DNA from: Phanerodontia chrysosporium
Lineage: Eukaryota > Basidiomycota > Agaricomycetes > Polyporales > Phanerochaetaceae
NCBI GenBank assembly: GCA_001910725.1
Contig: MJGA01000037.1
Coordinates: forward strand, 1-64,000
Direction: 5' to 3'
DNA: 64,000 nt
Shown piece by piece: positions 1-12,560 of this stretch. A program made the translations under genes and the position numbers. The notes under the pieces are model-generated. The model saw only the letters and a program-made list of their open reading frames with translations, ran no database searches and was not told where the DNA came from. Each line of letters begins with the position of its first letter. Position 1 is the stretch's first letter.

Positions 1-1878
1 TTCCACCTCTAGTGAACAAGTGCCCTGATGGATACCGTCTGGTGAACTGCGACCCAGAGGACGATGAGTGGAGAGCATGGACTAACGACCTAGTTGCTGG
101 AGAGCCATATGAGCAACCTCCACCTTACGATCCACGAGGCATCGTTGACGAGTACGACAAGTATCTGAAGCATACGTCCTCTGGAGCCTCAAAAGCTGAT
201 ATTCCGGTCTCCCCGGAATTGCGTTTTTGGCTTGACCAGGCCCGCACGGTCGATAAGCGGTCTTGTACGAACCCTTCACTCTCGCACCACCCAATTGTGA
301 AGAAGGTAAGCTAGTGACCGCTCATATAAGGTTATCCACCTTGTCTAACCAGCGTTTCTTAGGTGTTTGACCTAGAGGGCATCAAATACCTCTTTATCTC
401 TGGTAAGGTTGCACCGAAGAAGCGAGCGAATATTTTGAAGGAGTTCCGCGAGTCGAAAGAGCCACTGGTGCTCGTCGTCTCTGGCGTTCGCCCAGTCGGG
501 GCTCAACATTGACTGCGCGAATATTGTCATTCTGAAGGTGAGGCAGATATTTATGGCATGCCGGTTGAGACTAATCGAACAACTTTGTTTTTCACTCAGT
601 CTCCAATGTGGTCAGCACAAGAGGACAGTCAGTTTATCGGCCGCGTGTGGAGGCGCCCACAAGTCAAGCAAGTGATAGTCTACCGCACTCTTGCTCTCGA
701 CGTTGGCGAACGGTCCTGGCAAACATCGCATTCAGCAAGGAAGGAATGCAAGAGATGTTCTTTAAGCTCGCCATGACAACGCTTGTCCGTGAGTGCAACT
801 CACCTTATCTGCTAATGGAGTGAATTGCTCATATCATTTGGGGAATAGAGCAAACTCTTGTGGCCGCTCGCGAGGCTGAGGAAGACGAAGTATCGACGAA
901 GAGGCAGATGTTCAAAGTGAGGAGGAGACCAAGGGCAAGGGTAGGGTGAATGTCAAGCAGGCTACGCCGAAGGAACCTGCTGCACCACCGAAGGCGAAGC
1001 CGAAACCTCGCAAGAAGGCAAAGCCAAGCGTTCCTCAGCCTACTCCTGCCCTTCTGAGATCGAAGACAGTTCACCACCCGTTGAGCTGGGCAAACGGAAA
1101 CGGGCGAGAATTTAGACGATGCGATATCTGTCACGTCGGACTTTACTGCCGCTATACCAGAGCCAACGTCCGTCTCCAGTCCACTGGCAACTGATGTGAG
1201 TCTCGCTCTACCTTCGAAGAAACTGCCCAAAGTGTTCAAGCTCAGTGCTGCTCTCCTCCTCAGTCTGTGGTGGACACTCCGCCAGGTCGGATTCGTAGCT
1301 TGGCTGTGCGCATGGAAGAGGAAGAGGAAAGTGATGAAGAGCCCGTGCAGCCAGAGCTCACAAGCGAGTGGTCATTACCAGATCCGCCCTGAACTCCGGT
1401 GCGGGCATCGAGTCCGCCGTCTCTTCCGTCTCCAACTTCAACAGACCTGGACTTTGTTCAGCCCGCACCCAAGATCGCCCTGCAACCAGAGCTACCAATG
1501 TGTAAGTGGGATGCTGTCTATCTTAGCACATGCAGATACTGAACATGACCTTCAGCACCAGAAGATTTCGATGATGTCATGACTTCAAGGCTTCCACCTG
1601 CACATGAGTCATCTCCGCCTCTGCGTCTGAAGAAGAAAATGCGCATCGAGCCTTCCAAGGAGCATGCAGGGACATCCATCAAAGGCAATCGCAAGACGAA
1701 GGCTGACAAGGGAAAAGGTCAGGCTGTCATCGAGGACATCGAGGAGGACAGCGATGAGCCCTCCACATCGAAGCATCCCCGGAAGGCAAGTGCAGTCTTG
1801 GGCAAGGCGAGCGGAACGCGCACACAGAGGGTCGTCAGGGCTCCACCTCTGGCGTTCGATAAGCTACCGAAGCTTTGA
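1..1878 (+). pseudogene. 3' fragment of an SNF2-type helicase gene, frameshifted
   Basis: The fragment matches the C-terminal half of the SNF2-like gene at 2906-7645 exon by exon. It starts inside an exon at the window edge (PPLVNKCPDGYR...), and the conserved block LFISGK...LKEFRESKEPLVLVVSG is the helicase C-terminal lobe. Two lesions are visible against the second copy: one extra base near 484-493, which turns the GQSGLNID motif into a stop-bearing frame, and one missing base near 710-723 after LALDVGERS. A basic, lysine-rich tail ends at 1878. The motif VI glutamine (GRVWRRPQ) is kept here but lost in the second copy. I infer a decayed tandem duplicate; a sequencing error at each site is the alternative. 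Whatever lies left of base 1 is unseen. Confidence 0.75.
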
Positions 1879-2905
1879 AGATCTGTCGTTACCGCAGTTC
1901 TTGTTCTGTAATGCCTGATTTTTGCCTCCTGTAGTAGTAGTAGTCATGACCTGTAATGGGTGACTTCGCATAAGGATTTGGGGACAGCTACGTGTCTAGA
2001 GTAGAGGCGTGGCTGTGTGGGTGTGACAACGCAGCCACCTAGCTCGCGCATCCAACCGATAAGCCCAACTGCGGTGACGTTTAGACACGAATGTGCCGAA
2101 CCTGTCATTGGAGAACTGCGATTAGGATGTTGACTCGGAGTTGCCATAAGAGTAAGGCCCGTATCCTTCACTTACCTTTCTTGGTCAACAAGAGGGTACT
2201 TACCCTTCTCCAGATTTTAGACGGAAAGCAGATCGGAAACAGTGGAGTTACCATCTGGGAAGTGGGGTTCGTGTCAACTGTGTCATGCTTTTCTTATGCA
2301 AACTTGGGAAAGTTGTCTGAAGCGTCCAGTACTCCCTAAGTTGCTTATGGGAAGTCACCCACTTAATGCCCAGATTCACCGAGTTTCTAGTGGGATTCTG
2401 ATTCACTATTAAGAACTGGTGCCTGGGGGGAGAGTGCCAGATAGGTGTTGGATGATTTTTGCTCGACCTCATTGGCCACGTCCTGAGCTGCGATCCCATT
2501 GGCTCACCCAACGCTGTGGGCACCTAATTGCGCAGCTGCTGTAACCCTCGCACCGCACTCTCTGCGTTGCAGCAAAACAAACTCCGACTACGTCCAGGAT
2601 TCCTATGCGCCATGGTTGCCACTGGCGAGCACTTGGGCGCACTGCTCGGGTGTCAAGCGTTTTAGTCGGGTGGGGCAGACGATCGGCGTTTGGAAACCCC
2701 TGATCGTCTGGCTCTGCACACCTGTTTTGATGATCTCCGCTCTTCCATGCTATCTGATGGTGATCAGATACGGGTTTCCATTTGCCGCTGCGACAATGTA
2801 ACCAGCTCTGTGCTCCATATAAGACCCTCATGCTCTGATCAGTTGGATACGCCCTTTGCCCTCGAAAACACTCCTCTTCAACTGACGACATTGACATAGA
2901 CTGCG
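1879..2905. other. Intergenic, no gene seen
   Basis: No convincing coding exon. Near the next gene an inverted CCAAT box (CCCATTGGCT, about 2494) and a TATA-like CATATAAG (about 2816) lie upstream of the ATG at 2906 and may be its promoter. A 142-codon minus-strand frame at 2469-2897 shows no recognisable motif. Confidence 0.5.
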
Positions 2906-5900
2906 ATGGGCGCCACCTGGCGCACGATTCTCATCTCCCACCCTGAAATCTGGGAGATGCCAATTTGGAAAACAATCACAGGTGTCGAACGCCCACTTTG
3001 GGACGACAATCCTTCGCCCGATGTTTTGCCCCTCACTCCAGCACAGCGGAAGCTCGTAAAACGCTTCATTGCAGGCGTTTCAAAGGTGTCTGGAAAAAAG
3101 CGCGAAGCTTACTGCCTCGGGTCGCAGGGTGGCGCAGACGCGAAGGAAGCCAGCGGTTTTATCAAGGCATGGTATAAGGGAATCAGTGAGCGTCCGCAAT
3201 GGCAGGTAACCCAAACGGCGTCAGAGGTCTTCCACGAGCTCGAGATGAACATGGAGGGGTGCATGAGGCGCAGGGAATCCATGGATGTCGCTTTTGCGGT
3301 AAGCATTCAAAACTTAGGCATTGTGTGACTGGTGCTTATTCGTGCTGTGGGTGCTATTAACTCTCCAGGCGAGCAAGCCCGCCCAGATGGTTCACCGGCA
3401 TGGCACGGAGTTATGCAGCAGGCTGCTCAATCCCGACCTTGATCCGTTCCGCGGCAGTGGTGACATTCTGAATTGGCTCACGAACCTCTACGTTGTTGTC
3501 CTCAGCAAGGAGAAATCGGCGATGAAGCGGAGAGTTACCAGGATCAAGAAGCTCGAGAAGGTCGTCGAGGAGGCAAGGCACAGTACGTTCTCTTGCATTC
3601 AAACAGGTCTATGCTATTCTGATTCTGGTTGCGCGTTTAGAGCTCGAGAAGGAGGCCCGGACTTTAACTCCGGCAATGCTACACAAGGAAATCCGCACCA
3701 TCAGCAAGCACGCTCCAGATATCGTTCAATTTTACGACATTGTCCCGAGTCAGGAGAACATCGTCATCGGGAGGGAGCTGAAAGAGTACCTCGAAGAACT
3801 GCGGTCTGCTCTGGAGACGGAGGAAGGTGTTAGTACGTTGAGAGCTCGGATTGTAAAATTGTCTTCCAAGGCTAAAGCGTATTAGAACTCAACAAAGACC
3901 TCGCCGTGCAACTCTTTCAGCTCACGGACAACGAGCTGAAGACATCCATCGAGATCGCCATTGCCTCCGCCCTCGAGGGGATCGAGTATGAGCCCCGCAG
4001 GAGAACATATTGGGTAACGCGGCCAACGTCGACGTCGCATGGGATATTACCTCGGAACAGGTTACGAGCAGCATGGTCCCTTCGGAGATGTGGGCGAACC
4101 TTGGTTTTCCGTCTGGCAAACTTCCGACCCTCGTCGACCACATCGATCCCTATGGCGAGTTCAGCGAGACGAACTCGAAGGACTGGCCAGAGGACCGTAA
4201 GAGTCCTGCAGCCCTGAAGTACCACCAGATCGTTGGGCTCTACCACCTCGCCGAACAACTTTTCAAGCACGATGCGATGCTGCTTCTCGATGAGGTTGGC
4301 GTCGGAAAGACCCTTCAGGTGATAGCCCTTCTCGCATACCGGATTGCGGCGTTGGAGAACATGAAAGTGAATCATCGGTATCCGGGAAAATTTGGTGAGT
4401 GGATGCAATCACTCCAACAGTCGCCATTGGCGGCCATGCGCGGGGGGGGGAGCGTTTGGCGGAGTGGGTGCGGAGTTGCTACTCCACCAACTTCGCAGTG
4501 CAGAGTCCTGCCGCACAGTGGTCGCCACTGGCGACCACTCGCAGACAAAGCACGCATCGGGGTGGATGAGTTTGTTACCCCACCAACTTGATGGTGCAGA
4601 GCCCCCTCGAGCAGCGGTCGCCACTGGCGACCACCTCGCATTACCCGTCCTCACCACTTCGCAGCCAACGTCGACAAGGACCACCTCCTGGACCCCAATC
4701 GTCCAGCTCTTATCGTCGTCCCGCCTTCACTTCTGAGTCAATGGAAGGGAGAGCTCAATCGCTGGCTGAAGCCCGGAACGGCCGACCTCTTCACCTACAC
4801 CGGTAAATTCGACATGAACAATCGGAAGGCCTTCTGGACGCGTGTTTACTCCGCCAGTCGCATGCCGGCTTACCGCCGGATTATCCTCACGACACGGACG
4901 GTGTGTTGAGCACTATTGATAGCAACTCTGTCACTGACAATTCACGCGCCAGGCGGTCTGGGCTGATGCTGACGTTGGGCTCAACGGGAAAGGCGAACTC
5001 AGCATGTCGCAGCGCGCGAAGACGACTCTGTACCACCAGATCAAGCCCAGCGTCATTGTCATCGACGAGGTCCACGAGGTGCGGAATTTCGGTCCACGGC
5101 TGCAAGCCCTCGTCTATTTCGTCGAGCGTTCGGAGCTCACTATCACGGCATCTGCAACACCGATCGTCACGAATTACCTGGTAAGCCTCCTCCAGACTCT
5201 GTGGACTTGTAGTACTCAGCATGGATTCAGAACGCACTCACCCTCGCCAAGCTCAACAAGCAAGGTTTCCACGTCACGGAAGACATCAAGAAGGACTGGG
5301 GGATGCGTCTCCGCAAGGCCAAGAGTGAAGACAAGGCGAAGGCGGACTCTATGGACTTCCATCGGGCTCGAGCGTTGCGCGGAGAAGACATGGAGAACAG
5401 CCAAAAGCTCGTGGAGGTCTCCAAGGAGCTTTGTGCCGTAGTCCAGAAATGGTTCGCAGGGAGAGCGTTGCGGCGTACGGTCTATAGCAAGGACCACGAG
5501 GGCCGCTCGGTCTGGCATGCACCGGAGCCCATCTCCGTCGACATCTATCTCAAGCTTCAAGATCACGAAGCTAAGGCTCTGGACACGATGATGCACAACG
5601 ACGACTACGAACCCGACGTGCCTCCGGGATTTCCGTCAAATGTGAGTACGAGGCTCAATGGTGGTCACCTCCGGTGACCGCCCTGCTTCCACAAGCTCTG
5701 CTCCGATAATTGCGCTGACTGCTGTTTTCAGCGATTCTACTTGCTGTCACGTACTGTCCTCGATCACGTCAAGTTCTTGCAGGACAAGCTGTGGAGAGGT
5801 CCGGCGTCGCTGGAGGAGTGGAGGGAACAACCGGCTACGAAACTCCAGGCTGTGATCAAGATTCTGAAGTACCACTTCTCCAAGCCCGGTCTCCCGCCCC

Positions 5901-7645
5901 TGGTGAACAAATGCCCTGGAGGTGATCGGTTCGTCGACATCGACGAGGATGATCCAGAGTGGCAGGCTTGGACCAACGACCTCGTACCTGGTGAACCGTA
6001 CTCTCATCCACCACCGGACGATCCCCAGCTAGCTCAGGAGTACGAAGAGTACCAGAACGCGAAGGCATCAGGCGCGGAGTTCTCCCCGTCCACGGAACTT
6101 CAGTTTTGGCTCGACAAAATCCACGCTGTCGACAAGGTCATCCTCTACGAGTCGTTCACGTCGCACCACGAGATGGTCAAAAGGGTGAGTTGATTAGCTT
6201 GCCACTGACCGATACACGCACTGACTATGCCCTGTGACACATTCAGGTCTTCAACTTGGAGGGCATCAAGTCGCTCTTCATCTCTGGCAAGGTTTCCCCG
6301 ACCAAGCGAGCTCGAGTGCTCAAGGAATTCCGCGAGTCCAAGGAACCTCTCGTCCTCGTCGTCTCGGGTGTCGGTCAGTCTGGGCTGAACATTGACTGCG
6401 CAAACATTGTCATCCTCAAGGTATGTGCCTCTGCTTTTGCGTGTAGCATCCTCATCGCTTACTTCTCCGCATCTCAGTCCCCTATGTGGTCCGCTCAAGA
6501 AGATCGGCAGCTGACTGGTCGTGTCTGGCGTCCGCCTTAGGCGAAGCAGGTCATCCTCTACCGGCCCCTTGCACTTGACGTCGGCGAACGGTCCATCGCC
6601 AACATCGCGTTCGGTAAGGCTCGCATGCAAGAGATGTTGTTCAAGCCGGTCATTACGCCAGTCGTCGGTAAGCCTATTGGTGGAATTCACACACTTGTAA
6701 CATATCCTAACGAATGCTTTGAACAGCGAAATCCCTCAACGCCCAAGCGGGTCACCGGGAGAACGAGATCGACTTCGACCATGGCTCAACTTCGGACAAT
6801 GACCACGACAACGACGACGACGAGGTTCCCGATACCGCTCGACGTGACAGCGAGGCAACGAGCTCAGGCAAGGGCAAGGGCAAGAGCAAAGGTAAAGGCA
6901 AGGGCAAGGGCAAGGCTCAGGAGACTGAGACCGAGCCGAACGTGGACAACGATCCAGCTCCGTCGCCTGGTCCTGAATCGGAGGAGGGCGGAGAATGGCG
7001 AGTCGTTCCCCCAAGGCGGAAGCAGAAGTCCGGGCGCAACTCCACTGTCGCACCGCCTCTGGAGCCTGAAGACATGGATATCGACCCCACGGAGCCGTCG
7101 AACTCAATCTCTGCCGGTACCATACCCTCCGACAATCAGGGTGACGAGCAAGACCAGCTTGATCCCAGCGACAATGAGGATGAGCCACGTCAGCCGAGTT
7201 ACAGCAACGACGACGAGGACGGGGATGACGAGCAGGAGCCACGTCAAGGGGATCGCATGGATGAGGATGAGAACGAACCCTCGACTCCTCCTCCGGTTGA
7301 CCCTGATGTGAACATGGATGAGCTCCAGCAGCAGTTCTCGAACATGGCCTGTGAGTTGTTACGCGATCTACGTGACCAGCGTACTCATCGGTCCAACTAG
7401 CTCCGCGCCGACGTGTCACGAGTTCTATTCGTGACTACTCTCCGTTGAGTTCACTGCCTCCCTCCCAGCGGAGCCCAAGTCCAGCGCGTCCGCCGGCCAA
7501 GAAGCCTCGCCGCGATCCCAAGAAAGCAGAACAGGCGAAGCCCAGGACCAAAAAGACACCTTCCCAGTCGTTCGCTTCGTCGTCGCGTGACTCCGCCGAG
7601 CCGATCTCCGCCAGAACCCGCAAACGGGGAAACCCGACTTGCTAA
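2906..7645 (+). CDS. SNF2-type DNA-dependent ATPase/helicase-like gene, multi-exon, with apparent disabling lesions
   Basis: Helicase superfamily 2 motifs appear in order: motif I LLDEVGVGKT (about 4280), motif Ia LIVVPPSLLSQW (about 4710), motif II VIVIDEVHEV (about 5055), motif III ITASATP (about 5145), then the C-terminal lobe with VSGVGQSGLNID (about 6365) and motif VI QLTGRVWRPP (about 6508). An acidic and KGKGKGK-type low-complexity tail follows, with an SR/KR-rich end. Such proteins remodel chromatin or DNA in the nucleus; the target is unknown. First exons are 2906-3298, 3369-3582 and 3641-3832. Two oddities: codon 6538-6540 is TAG where the first copy has CAG (the motif VI Q), and the frame shifts by one base near 3991-4002. 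One intron (4395-4664) is swollen by palindromes. It may be a recent pseudogene or carry sequence errors. Confidence 0.8.
4395..4664. repeat. Long intron carrying family-1 palindromes
   Basis: This 270-nt intron of the SNF2-like gene (donor GTGAGT, acceptor TTCGCAG) is about four times the length of its neighbours. It contains three copies of the palindrome GGTCGCCACTGGCGACC or close variants, at 4420-4434, 4519-4537 and 4616-4632, spaced about 97 bp apart. The words between them (CACTCCAAC, CTCCACCAACTT, CCCCACCAACTT) are also related, so the intron grew by repetition of a unit. Confidence 0.8.
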
Positions 7646-8205
7646 AGAGGCTTGTCACCTGCAGCGTCGCCTCCACTGACATCCGTCCGCATATTCCTCC
7701 CCTCCCTCCCTCGTATATGTCAGCTGGTTGGTTTTTCGCAGGTCACCTTTGCCCGGCAGGTCGTGGACGTTGTTTTTGTGTTATATTACAAGTAGTATCC
7801 AATAAACATTCACTTTTCTATCTACCAATGAAATGCGTGCAGCCTCAAAGGTGGAGAATGTGGGTGGAGAATGCGGAAGAGAAAGGCAGAATTCAATTAG
7901 TTTTTTTTTTTTTAAACTGACATATTTGCATGCAAAGAACAGGGATCAGTTGATATCTGCAGTTAAGCTTAGAAGTGCAGAAACGTGAACTTCTTGCATA
8001 ATGAGCTTGGTGAGTAGTGGTGAAGAAATCTTCACAATGTTCCAACTTCAGGGGGCAGACTCGAGTGCGAAGTGGACTTGGATTTTATCTCCCCTGCCTG
8101 GACATGCTGTCGACTTCTTGGTTATGTGTGTATATATTTTCCATTGTAAAGAACTGATTGATTTTGATTCCAAACCTGTGATAGACCTGTGCAGTTCTGT
8201 TGGAT
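7646..8205. other. Intergenic, no gene seen
   Basis: Downstream DNA of the SNF2-like gene. It becomes AT-richer than the genes, has an 11-12 nt T run near 7900, and shows no exon I can support. Confidence 0.5.
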
Positions 8206-8209
8206 AAGT

Positions 8210-9665
8210 GTCCAACTGCCAGTGGTGACCACATTTAGCACCTCGGAGCAATGCTCAGTCGAGCCGGTCGCCACTGGCGACCGACAGGCACCCAACGCAG
8301 CTCACCAGATGGCCCAGGGTAACATTTGCATGGTAATCTACTCCTGCTTGTGATCGATTCGTATTGTAACTACTCACCTTAACCACTCACTCTAGCAACA
8401 ACATGGGTCGCCACTGGCAGCCAGCATATCGTGCTCAATGTAATAACCCTAAGCTTGGGTTTGTGCATGTGTGGAACTTGTTGGTCGCCATTGGCGATCT
8501 GCCTGACCAAGTCAAGTCAATCGTGCTACCCATGGCACGGCTTCCAAACAACACCACAGATTTGAGAATGAAGCAAGTTCAGAAGCAGGCTGTAAGGGCA
8601 TGTTTGACAAGTATACAGTCAGCAAGCCGCTATCGGGTAACCCTGATATAAGTTATTTTGAGTGTTGGTCGCCAGTGGCAGCCAACACGTCACGGTCTAC
8701 TAACCCCTATATTTGGGTTGAATTCACTACAGCCAGCCGCCAGTGGCAACTGCTTCAACATAGACTTTTGCTGAGGACACGATTAATTTTGTGGTTTTGA
8801 CGAGTGGTCGCCACTGGCAAGCATAATGCCAACAGCCACCTAACCCTATGCTAGAGTTGGCTACATGCTAATTCTGGTTGCCAGAGGTAACTAACTAACT
8901 AACTCGCTCGCTTGAGCATCTCTCGTCGCCAGTGGCGACTGACAAGCCCACGTTCTCTCAACAACGGAAGGCATGGAGGTTTTCTCCGTGTATGAGACCG
9001 CTCTCCCATGTGGTTGTTGCCAGTGATGCCCCACTTGGCGTGGATGACCTGATCTCAGCGTATTGAAAGCACAGTCTAGTAACAACAATTCCAGCCGCCA
9101 TTGACAACCGGCACACCATGCTCAATGCAACCCTATGCTTGGGTTTGTGCATGTGTGAAACATGTAGGTTGCCACTGGCGACTTGCTCTGTTCTGACATC
9201 TATAGTGTGATCTTGTTCCGTTGAATCATAAAGTGCTCAGTCAACATCGGTTGCCAGTGGCAGCCGGCACGATGCTGTGCTCAGTTTACCTCTAGATATA
9301 GGTTCACACTCTGTCACGAAAGCCAGTCGCCAGTGGCGACCACCTAGGCGAAAGATCCTGCTAGGGGCGAGTGGTCGCAATCGTCAAGCAAAACCCTAAA
9401 TCACTTGATTTTATGCTAGGGTTGGTTTCGTGATCTTAACGGGTAGTCGCCACTGGCACCCACACTAGCACAGTGCAGTGTGTTCACTTAAGGAATTCAC
9501 CTGCAAGGTGCGCAGCACACTCACTTGCACATTTTGGGGTTTCTGGCTGCTCTGAACGGGTGGTTGCCAGTGGCAGGCAAAATGCTGACAACAGTCACTC
9601 GTCCCTATGCTAGGGTTGGTTTTGTAGTCCTGACAGGTGGTTGCCAGTGGCAGCCATGCTAATAG
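8210..9665. repeat. Array of family-1 palindromes interleaved with CCCTA..TAGGG words
   Basis: About 17 copies of GGTCGCCACTGGCGACC, mostly with one to four changes, recur every 60-110 bp (for example 8266-8282 perfect; others near 8406, 8485, 8667, 8806, 8924, 9166, 9249, 9325, 9444, 9560, 9641). Between many of them lies a second short inverted repeat built on AACCCTA...TAGGGTT or AACCCTAAGCTTGGGTTT, often followed by TTTGTGCATGTGTG. The CCCTA words face the same way as a left-hand telomere would. No open gene spans the array. Confidence 0.8.
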
Positions 9666-10049
9666 TGTGGTGTCCTAGCAAGAATTTCAGCTGCAAAGTA
9701 TATTGCTCTCTTTTGCATGCAGCTAAAAGACACAGGGCTAGCACACGGCCATAAACGGCCATGGCTAGCCAAGGCCTTGAGCATGCAAGCAAGCGTGCTG
9801 CAACACTTTGCAGCTGAAATCCTTGCTAGAATGCACTGTGCCAGTGAACGGTCTACTGCCAAGGGGCTAGGCGCCTAGCACCAGAATTGGGCGCTTGGCT
9901 GCAGGTAGCAGTGCTTGAGGTGCATCCTAGTGCATCCTAGAGGCCCTCATAACCCTAAACCCAAAGTGCCGCTTGAAGTGAAGCGTGCAGCGAGATTCCG
10001 TTCGAGGGTTTTTCTTGGACCTCATGTAACTGTACCGGAGCATCTTCAA

Positions 10050-12449
10050 ATGCATGTATCGTCTAGCCTCCGCTATCTAATGTACTCCGTCCCGTCATCG
10101 AACGTAGTGCGTGAGGCATGGGAAGACTTTAAAGACCGCTTCAGGTGGCGAGTTTTCTTCACTGAGAAACTCATTGACTCCCCAAACGACGACGATCCTG
10201 ACTTCGACCCAGACTACGTGGTGCCCAAGGCACGCAAGCGCTTTGATGACGGTGTTCGCACCACACCTGCGTATATTGAGCTCGGCCTTCGCAAAGGCGA
10301 CAAGTTCGTGGACGATTATATCTCGAACGTCATGCCAAGCGTAAAAGCCACTTCTCGTAGCCTGAACTTGGTTTGGCTGGACGAGCTCAAGGACTACTTG
10401 AGTGCTAACAAATATATCGTTAGTCCTTCTGATAAGAATCTCGGCGTATGCATCTTGCAGGCCGACTGGGCGACTGATCAGACCCGTACTCTCTGGAACG
10501 ACCCCTCCAACTACCGTAAGCTCGGATCACTGTTGGAGGCGGATGAGATTATGGAAGAGAAACACGAACGGATCTTCCGCGCTGCCAGACTTGCTAGGCG
10601 GCTTGGGAAGCGTTAGTTGGCGGAATTCCTTGTATCAAAGATCCATGGGAAGGATGCGAAGACAGCGGGCTATACGCTCGGCCAGTTCTATGGCGTACCG
10701 AAGGTACACAAGCGACCGGTCAAAATGCGGCCTATCGTCCCGTGTCATTCTGTCTCGCAAGCCCCCTCCGCTACGTATGTTTCTAAAATGCTCAAGCCAC
10801 TCGTGTCGCGTCAGCCGCACGTAATTCACGGTTCTAAACATCTCGTGAGGCAGCTTGAGTCGTTGCAGCTTGATAAGCACAGGAAAGCGTGGATTGTTTC
10901 AGGCGATATTGTCGCCTTCTATCCGAATATCCCCCTAGAGAACTGTATCCGAGTAGTCACACAAATGTGGCGGAACAACCCCGAGGCAGAGAAGCTTTCC
11001 CCAGAAGAACGTCAGCTTCTCCTGATGTCCTTCATGACTGCTAACAAGCGGCTCGTTATACAATTCGGCGACGAGTATGCAGAGCAGATCCGGGGCCTGG
11101 CTATGGACATTGCCTGTAGTCCGGACTTGGCTAACCTCTACGGTTCTCACTACGAGAACCCTATACTCGCCAGACCCGACATGAAATCGAAGTTTGCCTT
11201 CTTCGGTCGGTATCTGGACGACGTACTCGGCATAGTCTACGCTTCGTCAGCAGAGGAGGCTATGTCGTATGCGAACGAAATTCGCTACGACGGCGTCGAA
11301 ATCGAGTGGTCAGTGTCGGAGTACCACACTCCGTTCTTGGATCTTTTCCTCTATCTCGATCCAGTCGAGAAGAGGTTACATTGGAAACCCTATTCTAAAC
11401 CACTGAACCACCGTGAACGCATACCATGGGCATCTCACCACCCGAAAGATGTTAAGAAAGGCACCTTTATCGGCGAGATGTCTCGTCTGGCCACGCTTTG
11501 TAGTAAACTGGAACACTACAGAGACGCCATATCCGATCTGAGTAATCTGTACTTGGCACGTGGATATCCAGACGATGCGGTGAGGAGTTGGGTTAAAGCT
11601 CACTTTTCACAAAGATGGGAACGAAGGCTTGGTGAGCCAATCGTACGGGATGAAGTCTTTGTGCTTAAATCCCACTTCAATCCCGCTTGGTCTGCGTTCA
11701 ACGTCCACAGCTTGTCTGAAGTCGTCGTTGAATCCTGGTTGTCCAGCCTGAGTAAACTCGACGGAGCTAATCAATCTCAGGACCGTACGTGGCACGCCGC
11801 GGAGAGCACTGATGGGTCCGAGCTGAAGATCTTTCGGCAGACGACTCTCGGTCAGTTCCAAGGCGAGCAGAGCAGTCTATATCCCGGTGAGAGTCGCCCT
11901 GAAGGGGTGGCCGGCCGAGTGGGCGTAGCCAATGTTGCGAAACCCCATGTGACCTACGATCCCAGGGATGTCATGGACGTTGACGAGCTTGTGGCTCTCA
12001 GCGAACCCAGCTTCTCGGCACACGACCTCAGTGTTGTGTGGACTGACAACGCGTTACGGGTACCTAAATCCCTACGAATACGATACGCAATGACCGAGCC
12101 TCGGTTAGATGCGGATCCGCAGGTAAATCCTGCCCTCCATGTACCTTTGGGAGTGGAGGACCAGGTCGGTGACCTTGGACCCGCCTCAGATGCGGAGTCG
12201 GTTGCTAGCGGAGATGACGGCACAACGAATAGTAAGCCCTATCGTATTTGTACGGCAAAGAAGGACTCGGGAATCGTCCAGGAGGATCTGGATATACGGT
12301 CCGTTGGATTCCACGACCGCGCCTGGCTTGTCTCCCGAAAGAAAATTCGCAATCTCGGGGACATAGTCAATAGCTGGAAAAAGGACATCATTCAAGCAGC
12401 ATTGAACAGTGACTCTGTTCAACACATGCACGTGGACGAATGGCAGTAA
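10050..12449 (+). CDS. Penelope-like reverse transcriptase, one in-frame stop
   Basis: The frame is about 800 codons from the first in-frame ATG at 10050 and is open from about 9915. RT landmarks in order are SPSDKNLGV (about 10423), YGVPKVHK, RPIVPCHS, motif A GDIVAFYPNIP (about 10902), and the catalytic FFGRYLDDVLGIV (about 11200), followed by LDLFLYLD and a thumb-like region. GxPKxHK and RYxDD are typical of Penelope-like RTs rather than LTR or LINE types. The product would copy its own RNA into DNA; family members lacking endonuclease are thought to prime from exposed 3' ends such as telomeres. A single TAG at 10614-10616 interrupts an otherwise clean frame, giving ...LGKR, stop, then LAEFLVSK. 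No endonuclease domain is seen in the C-terminal 250 residues. Confidence 0.8.
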
Positions 12450-12514
12450 TGCGATTCGATAACTGCTGGCCGTAATGGTCAGAGGATATTTACTTAGCGG
12501 CATACACTTTGGTT

Positions 12515-12560
12515 CAAACCCAAAACCCCTAACCTAAGCCCTAAGCCTAAATATTCATTA
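12515..12560 (+). repeat. Degenerate telomere-like tract
   Basis: Directly after the RT stop the sequence reads CAAAACCCCTAACCTAAG followed by CCCTAAGCCTAAA. These are three to four imperfect CCCTAA units in the same orientation as the tract at the 3' junction of the element. The short length makes chance possible. Confidence 0.45.

Noticed and set aside
2469..2897. 142-codon minus-strand frame
   Set aside because: No motif, no splice-joined partner, and it overlaps the likely promoter of the SNF2-like gene.
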